From: Bryobacterales bacterium
GTDB lineage: Bacteria > Acidobacteriota > Terriglobia > Bryobacterales > Bryobacteraceae
NCBI GenBank assembly: GCA_020847975.1
Contig: JADLBD010000012.1
Location: forward strand, 1-64,000
Reading direction: 5' to 3'
Length of the DNA stretch: 64,000 nucleotides
Of the stretch, positions 57,569 to 64,000 are shown in pieces. A model generated the notes under the pieces. The model was given only the letters and a program-made list of their open reading frames with translations. It was not told where the DNA came from and made no database searches. Both the position numbers and the translations under genes were made by a program. How positions within the stretch are numbered: the stretch's first letter is position 1; every line of letters starts with the position of its first letter.

Positions 57569-57740
57569 GGGGCGGTGGAAATGCCGGGCCCGTGGAAAAC
57601 GAGGAAAACCAAAAGCAGGTTTACCTCGTTTTCCACCGCCCCTTGAAAATCCCGCAAAGCCGGGATTTTCACAATTCCACCGCCCCTGGCGTGCGCCGGA
57701 TGGAAAAGTGGAAAACCAAAAACCGGTGTCCCACTTTCCC
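57569..57740. repeat. Cluster of inverted repeats in the IS 3' region
   Basis: Within the 350-bp gap after the transposase: GTGGAAAACGAGG (57592-57604) pairs perfectly with CCTCGTTTTCCAC (57624-57636); GGGGCGGTGGAA (57569-57580) pairs with TTCCACCGCCCC (57631-57642) and again with a copy at 57675-57686; GAAAATCCCG (57645-57654) pairs with CGGGATTTTC (57661-57670); and GGAAAAGTGG (57702-57711) nearly pairs with CCACTTTCC (57731-57739). GGAAAACCAAAA occurs in two of the loops. 57741-57860 shows nothing else. Confidence 0.85.
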
Positions 57741-57908
57741 ACCGGACGCACGCGATGATGACGGCGATTTCTTATCTCAAAAACCAAAGAAAGGAAGTCG
57801 GCCGCTACGCGGCCTCCTCATTCTCCTATCCGCTCTCTCCCTTCGGTCGAGCGGAGCCGATTTCATGCTCATCTTTCGATTGGAAAATGCTCGCCTCACC
57901 ACGGGAGT

Positions 57909-59678
<1,770 letters not shown>

Positions 59679-59739
59679 TCACTGCTATGCTACCGTGCCG
59701 GCGCTGCGATATACTGTCCCCACAGAAAGGAGAGCCACC

Positions 59740-60813
59740 TTGTTCCGACTCTGCCGCCCTGGGGCCACATATTGGCGCATCGGTCTTGCCGCTGGCTTCG
59801 CGTTTTTCTTGACTTCCGCATACTATCGCGTCAACTCGCCTTTGGTGATGTCCGAGGCTGCGAACGCATTTCTGAATTCGCTCACTCCCGAGCAGAGAGC
59901 GAAAGCGACGTTTGACTTCAAGGACCAGGAGCGGTTTTTCTGGCACTTCGTACCGGATAATAACATCCAGCAGACCCTCCATCGCGGGCGCAAAGGGCTC
60001 ACCCTCCTCGAGATGACACCGCCGCAAAAGCACCTTGCGCAGGCGTTGTTGAGCGCGGGATTGAGCCAGCGGGGTTTCATCAAGGCGATCTCCATCATGA
60101 GCCTCGAAGATGTGCTGCGCTTGCTCGAAAAGGATGACGGCGTGCGGCGTAATCCCGAGCGCTACTACTTCAGCGTGTTCGGCGCTCCCACCGAAAAAGG
60201 CGTCTGGAGCTATCGCGTGGAAGGGCATCACATCAGCTTGCATTTCACGGTGGTGAACGGCAAGGTGGTGGGCAGCCCGGAATTCTTCGGCTCCAATCCC
60301 GCCATGGTGCTGGAAGGACCGCGCAAGGGGATGCGGGTTCTCGGGCACGAGGAAGACTACGCCCGGGCTGTCCTGACGTCGCTGACGCCGGAACAAAAGA
60401 AGGTGGCCATTGTCGACCCTACGGCGTATAAGGATATCCTCACCGGCGCCTCCCGCACTGCCGCGCTGAAGGGACAACCTTCGGGGCTGGAACTCTCGAA
60501 GATGAACTCCAAACAGCGGGCGTTGTTGCAGACTTTACTTGATGAATACTGCTACAACGTGCCCGACCGGGCCGCGCAGGCGCGCCAGGAACTGATCCGG
60601 AAGGCGGGGAACAACATCTTCTTCGCCTGGGCCGGAGTGGAGCAGAAGGGCGGGCCGCACTATTACCGTGTCCAGGCTCCCACCTTCCTCATCGAGTACG
60701 ACAACACGCAAAACGATGCCAACCACATCCATTCGGTATGGCGCGAAATGGGCAATGACTGGGGCGAAGATCTGCTGAAGGAGCACTACGCTGCCAGCCA
60801 TCACGCCCGCTGA
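59740..60813 (+). CDS. Secreted DUF3500-domain protein
   Basis: 357 residues from TTG 59740, which has AAAGGAG nine bases upstream and begins a hydrophobic leader (GLAAGFAFFLTSAYY). The longer frame from 59485 is antisense to uup and rejected. Domain features are LNSLTPEQRAKATFDFKDQER, WHFVP, GRKGLTLLEMTPPQKHLAQALL, YYFSVFGAPTEKGVWSYRVEGHHIS, PEQKKVAIV and NDANHIHSVWREMGNDWG. DUF3500 proteins are secreted and of unknown function, found often in Planctomycetota, Acidobacteriota and Bacteroidota. Confidence 0.82.
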   Translation: MFRLCRPGATYWRIGLAAGFAFFLTSAYYRVNSPLVMSEAANAFLNSLTPEQRAKATFDFKDQERFFWHFVPDNNIQQTLHRGRKGLTLLEMTPPQKHLAQALLSAGLSQRGFIKAISIMSLEDVLRLLEKDDGVRRNPERYYFSVFGAPTEKGVWSYRVEGHHISLHFTVVNGKVVGSPEFFGSNPAMVLEGPRKGMRVLGHEEDYARAVLTSLTPEQKKVAIVDPTAYKDILTGASRTAALKGQPSGLELSKMNSKQRALLQTLLDEYCYNVPDRAAQARQELIRKAGNNIFFAWAGVEQKGGPHYYRVQAPTFLIEYDNTQNDANHIHSVWREMGNDWGEDLLKEHYAASHHAR

Positions 60814-60876
60814 CGGCTCCGCAGCGGTTGCGCGCGACATAGTTCATCCTTTCGTTGCGCTACAAAGGACCATGTC

Positions 60877-63618
60877 CTACTCCTGCCGCAGAGCCGCCAG
60901 CGGATCAATTCGGGACGCTCGTCTTGCCGGCGCATAGCCGGCGAGAAGCGCCGCGCTTAGGAGGACGGCGCCGGCCAGCGCCAGCGTTCCCGGATCATTA
61001 GGCTGAGTCCCGAACAGAAACGATTTGACAAGCTGCGACGCGACCAACGCGGCAGGCACGCTGGTCGCGAGTCCCACCGCCGCCAGCAGCAGAACGCGGC
61101 GCAGAACCATCCATACCACGGCGCCGCGTTGCGCGCCCAGAGCCATGCGGATCCCAATCTCGCCGGTCTGCCGCGCAACGTTGTACGACATCGTTCCGTA
61201 CAGCCCCACGCACGCCATCAGGAGAGCCAGAACCGCGAAACCCGTGCATAGTTTCGCGAACGTGATTTCCCGGCTGATCGTCCGATCAATTTCCGCAGCC
61301 TGTGTGACCACATTTGTGACGGGTATGCGGGAATCTGCCTCCCGCACGACCTCACGCACGCTCTGGACAACCCCCAGCGGATCGCCCGCGGTGCGCAGCG
61401 CGTAGGTGATTCGGTCCGAAGAAAACTGGCTGACCGCTACGAACACGGTCATTGCACTCTCCTCTTCATTCTTCAGACCGCCGTACCGCAGGTTAGCCGA
61501 CACGCCGGCGATTTCGAGGTCGCGCTTCTCGTCCGGAAGCGTGATGCGCCTCCCCACCGGAGACTCATTCCCGAAGTAAGTTCGCGCCAGCCGCTCGCTG
61601 ATCACGGCAACCGGCCTGGACCCCGGTTGGTCGCGGTCGTCAATCTCACGCCCGGCCAGGATCGGAATCTGCATCGTTGTCAGGAAACGCGGTCCCGCGG
61701 CCATGACGCGCGCGCCTTCGATGGTAACAGCGCCGATCTTCATTGGCCCCCTGATTGCCTGCCCCGTGCGGGCGGCCTCGATGATCGAGGATTGCGAAAG
61801 CGTCGCGCTGCTCACGCCGGGGATCGATTCGAAGCGCTTGCGCAGGTCCGCGTAAAAAGTGGAGATCTCCGGGTCGCGATGCCCGGCCTGGCGCGCATTC
61901 AGCGAGAACAGAAGGATGTGCTCGCGAGCGTATCCCAGTTGGACGGAGTGCAGGTTGTTGAGTGTCCGGACAAACAGACCCGCGGCGACCAGGATGAGAA
62001 AAGAGCCCGCGATTTGGGCGGCCACCAGCACGTGCTGCGCGCGGCGGCGCGGTCCGCCCCCGCGGCCATTCTTTAGCGCGGGCATGACGTCCGGACGCGT
62101 CGACTGAATCGCTGGAACGAGGCCAAATAACAGGCCGCAAACCACGGAGAGCGCCGCCGTCATGCCCAGCACGTTCCAGTTCAACTCCGCGTGCAGCGTA
62201 AAGTTCTCCTGCCCCTTCGAGAACAGAAACGTCAGCGATCGCACGCCCCAGATCGCAAACAAGAACCCCAATACTCCGCCCAGCGACGCCAGCATCACAC
62301 TCTCGGTAAGCAACTGCCGCACGACGCGGAACCTTCCCGCTCCCAGGCTGAGCCGCAGAGCCATTTCGCGGCGTCGCGCGGCCGCCCTTGCCAGCATCAG
62401 GTTGGCGATGTTCGCGCACGCGATCGCCAGGATCAATCCCACCATCGTCAGGAGCACGTACAGAGGCTTGGAATACTGGCGGCGCAAACTGCCCAGACCG
62501 GCGGCGCCGGGATTCAGAATCAGCGCGGGCAGTTTGGCGCGCTCCCCGTCGCTCGTCGCGGTGGTGGCTACCCATCGATGGAAACGGGGAGCCAGCGCTG
62601 CCTGCGCCTGGGCCACGCTTACCCCGGGACGCAGACGGCCCATCATTTCGATCCAGTAGAAGTTCCCGTCGGGATACATACGTGCCGCCCGGGCGCCGTC
62701 CACGAGCAGATTCGTGTGCAACGGAAGGTAGAGGTCCGGAGCCGCCGCCGGGTCGACTCCGAAGAATTCCGGCGGCGCCACGCCGATCACCGTAAAGGGC
62801 ACGTTGTCGACGAGAATCGACTGTCCAATCGCATTCGACGGTCCCCCAAAGCGATTTTGGCTTGTCGGAAAGCTGATTACGGCGACCGGCGCTGCGCCTG
62901 GACAGTCATCTTCGGAGTTGATCAGTCGTCCCGCGGCCGGCGGCACTGCCAGACCGCGGAAATACTCGCCGGTGACGTACTCCGTGCTGGCGCTCATGGC
63001 CTGCCCGCGGACGGCCAGGGTCTTGTTACGTCCGTTGAAGTATCCGAAAAGCGTGGAAAAGACGGGGTTCTCCTCGCGGAGCGTCTCGAACGCGCCGTAT
63101 GGGAACATCCCGGTGACCAGGCTGCCTTTGTCGCCCGGCCACATAATCCCTTGTACCCCGTGCACGACGTGGACCCATTCCTTGCCGGCGTCCTGGGGCG
63201 GTCGGCCATGCCAGTTCAGGACCACCAGCGACTCGGGATCGGCCACCGGCAGCGAGCGCAACAGGATCGATTCCATGAAGCTGTAGATCGTAGTATTGGC
63301 GCCGATGCCGAGCGCCAGCGACAAGACCGCCACAGCGCTGAATGCCTTGTTGGCCCTCATGGTGCGACAACCGTAGCGGACATCCTGGACAAGTTCCGGC
63401 CAAAACCGTGTCATCCAAATCTCCCGTGACTCTTCGTGCTTCAGTCCAACGTTGCCAAATCGCCGGTGCGCTTCCGTCCGCGCGCGATCCGCCGTCATAC
63501 CGTCTGCTTCGAGTTCCGCGGCTTTTTCCGCAAGGTGGAGTTCCATTTCCTCACGCAGCGCCTCGCCGCGCCTGGCGCTTTCTGTCCAATACTTCAGCCG
63601 CCGCAACACGTCCGTCAC
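60877..63618 (-). CDS. MacB/FtsX-type orphan ABC permease (acidobacterial ADOP type)
   Basis: 913 residues. An N-terminal helical domain (EALREEMELHLAEKAAELEADGMTADRARTEAHRRFGN) is characteristic of the acidobacterial duplicated orphan permeases. Two MacB-type periplasmic domains each precede FtsX three-helix units (LILAIACANIANLMLARAAARRREMALRLSLGAGR and MACVGLYGTMSYNVARQTGEIGIRMALGAQR). No ATPase gene is adjacent. Its ATG overlaps the PadR stop by four bases, so the regulator and permease are cotranscribed. Confidence 0.88.
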   Translation of the reverse strand: MTDVLRRLKYWTESARRGEALREEMELHLAEKAAELEADGMTADRARTEAHRRFGNVGLKHEESREIWMTRFWPELVQDVRYGCRTMRANKAFSAVAVLSLALGIGANTTIYSFMESILLRSLPVADPESLVVLNWHGRPPQDAGKEWVHVVHGVQGIMWPGDKGSLVTGMFPYGAFETLREENPVFSTLFGYFNGRNKTLAVRGQAMSASTEYVTGEYFRGLAVPPAAGRLINSEDDCPGAAPVAVISFPTSQNRFGGPSNAIGQSILVDNVPFTVIGVAPPEFFGVDPAAAPDLYLPLHTNLLVDGARAARMYPDGNFYWIEMMGRLRPGVSVAQAQAALAPRFHRWVATTATSDGERAKLPALILNPGAAGLGSLRRQYSKPLYVLLTMVGLILAIACANIANLMLARAAARRREMALRLSLGAGRFRVVRQLLTESVMLASLGGVLGFLFAIWGVRSLTFLFSKGQENFTLHAELNWNVLGMTAALSVVCGLLFGLVPAIQSTRPDVMPALKNGRGGGPRRRAQHVLVAAQIAGSFLILVAAGLFVRTLNNLHSVQLGYAREHILLFSLNARQAGHRDPEISTFYADLRKRFESIPGVSSATLSQSSIIEAARTGQAIRGPMKIGAVTIEGARVMAAGPRFLTTMQIPILAGREIDDRDQPGSRPVAVISERLARTYFGNESPVGRRITLPDEKRDLEIAGVSANLRYGGLKNEEESAMTVFVAVSQFSSDRITYALRTAGDPLGVVQSVREVVREADSRIPVTNVVTQAAEIDRTISREITFAKLCTGFAVLALLMACVGLYGTMSYNVARQTGEIGIRMALGAQRGAVVWMVLRRVLLLAAVGLATSVPAALVASQLVKSFLFGTQPNDPGTLALAGAVLLSAALLAGYAPARRASRIDPLAALRQE

Positions 63619-63953
63619 TCCGCTCCCATCACATGCGCGATCGCCAGCGTGAGCTTGGCGTACTTCCGGGTTTCAAGGGCCAACTGTTTACGGCCGGCCG
63701 CCGTGATCTTGTAGATCCTCGCCCGCCGATTTTTCGACGTCACGCCCCAAGCGCCGTGGATCCAGCCGTTTAGCTCCAGACGCTGGAGAGCGGGGTACAG
63801 CGACCCCTCCTCGACGAGGAGTTCATTGTCGGACGATTGTTGAATGAACTGGACTATGCCGTATCCGTGGAGGTCGCGCAGCGACAGCGTCCGCAGAATC
63901 AACATGTCCAGTGAACCAGGCAGACAATCGTTCTTTTGCGTCTTGCGCCCCAT
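63615..63953 (-). CDS. PadR-family transcriptional regulator
   Basis: 112 residues. Winged-helix PadR domain: LPGSLDMLILRTLSLRDLHGYGIVQFIQQ, then LVEEGSLYPALQRLELNGWIHGAWG and RRARIYKITAAGRKQL. It is the usual partner of orphan permeases in this phylum and likely represses its own operon. The last 47 bases of the window, beyond its start, show no feature. Confidence 0.92.
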   Translation of the reverse strand: MGRKTQKNDCLPGSLDMLILRTLSLRDLHGYGIVQFIQQSSDNELLVEEGSLYPALQRLELNGWIHGAWGVTSKNRRARIYKITAAGRKQLALETRKYAKLTLAIAHVMGAE

Positions 63954-64000
63954 ACCTAGAATTCTTAGCTTACGGCGGAGAAATCACGCGAGTCAACTGT

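Larger units (their letters stand above)
56193..57886 (+). mobile_element. Insertion sequence with DDE transposase
   Basis: The left side carries two copies of a 23-24-base sequence ending in CCAATACAAGATGAGCATGAA (56193-56216 and 56239-56262). The right side at 57862-57886 is its inverted counterpart, TTCATGCTCATCTTTCGATTGGAAA. These look like terminal inverted repeats flanking one transposase gene, about 1.65-1.7 kb in all. I cannot fix the exact edge or a target duplication by eye, and the left doubling leaves two possible ends. I do not recognise the IS family with confidence. Confidence 0.7.

Overview
The window looks like a chromosomal segment of an Acidobacteriota bacterium, most likely a relative of Bryobacterales/Candidatus Solibacter. 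The evidence is a winged-helix/TolB-propeller regulator with a membrane segment, a PadR regulator overlapping a MacB/FtsX-type orphan permease, a PQQ-type propeller enzyme, a DUF1080-era style of Gfo/Idh/MocA plus TIM-barrel pairing, and above all four secreted proteins ending in the same C-terminal domain I recognise as the Solibacter-type domain (TIGR03437). Coding density is high, GC is high, and I see no tRNA, rRNA, CRISPR array or prophage.

Layout. 0-6.5 kb: a tandem segmental duplication of a winged-helix/TolB regulator plus a divergent secreted zinc protease; the left copy has decayed (regulator truncated, protease stopped at codon 3), and toxin-antitoxin genes and relics (HicAB, a DUF5615-like relic, an antitoxin relic) lie in and beside it. 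6.5-16.1 kb: ordinary metabolism and export (PQQ propeller protein, APC permease, isomerase/epimerase plus oxidoreductase, M28 peptidase, exported aldolase-like protein, sugar dehydrogenase fused to cytochrome c).

16.1-26.4 kb: the most interesting part. Four sequences that fit the fluoride riboswitch (crcB motif), two on each strand, head four transcription units: (1) an unknown 280-residue protein; (2) a scarred unit with an MFS transporter fragment and a HEAT-like/enolase chimera; (3) crcB (fluoride channel) followed by two dynamin-like GTPases; (4) a CPA2-type cation/proton antiporter, two DUF190 proteins, a universal stress protein and an AAA ATPase. This reads as a fluoride-response island: sense F-, expel it, adjust ion balance, and possibly protect or remodel the membrane through the GTPases. 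The dynamin pair and the two unknown or ATPase members are the parts I do not know as fluoride genes.

26.4-43.4 kb: an Rpn/PD-(D/E)XK-type ORF, a sulfatase, then a mirror-image arrangement in which a CotH-like secreted kinase and a purple-acid-phosphatase-like metallophosphoesterase are paired twice and diverge from one 0.35-kb intergenic region; then an alpha-galactosidase-like enzyme, kdsD, a DUF255 thioredoxin-fold protein and tpx with a clear terminator. 43.4-56.1 kb: an ABC-2 exporter, a four-gene cluster that looks like a split MprF (aminoacyl-phosphatidylglycerol synthase and separate flippase) interleaved with two AcvB/VirJ-like hydrolases, and a complete RND efflux operon. 56.2-57.9 kb: an insertion sequence with matching ends and a hairpin-rich tail. 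57.9-64 kb: ABC-F ATPase, DUF3500 protein, orphan permease and PadR regulator.

All functions are from reading the sequence; no database search or folding program was run.
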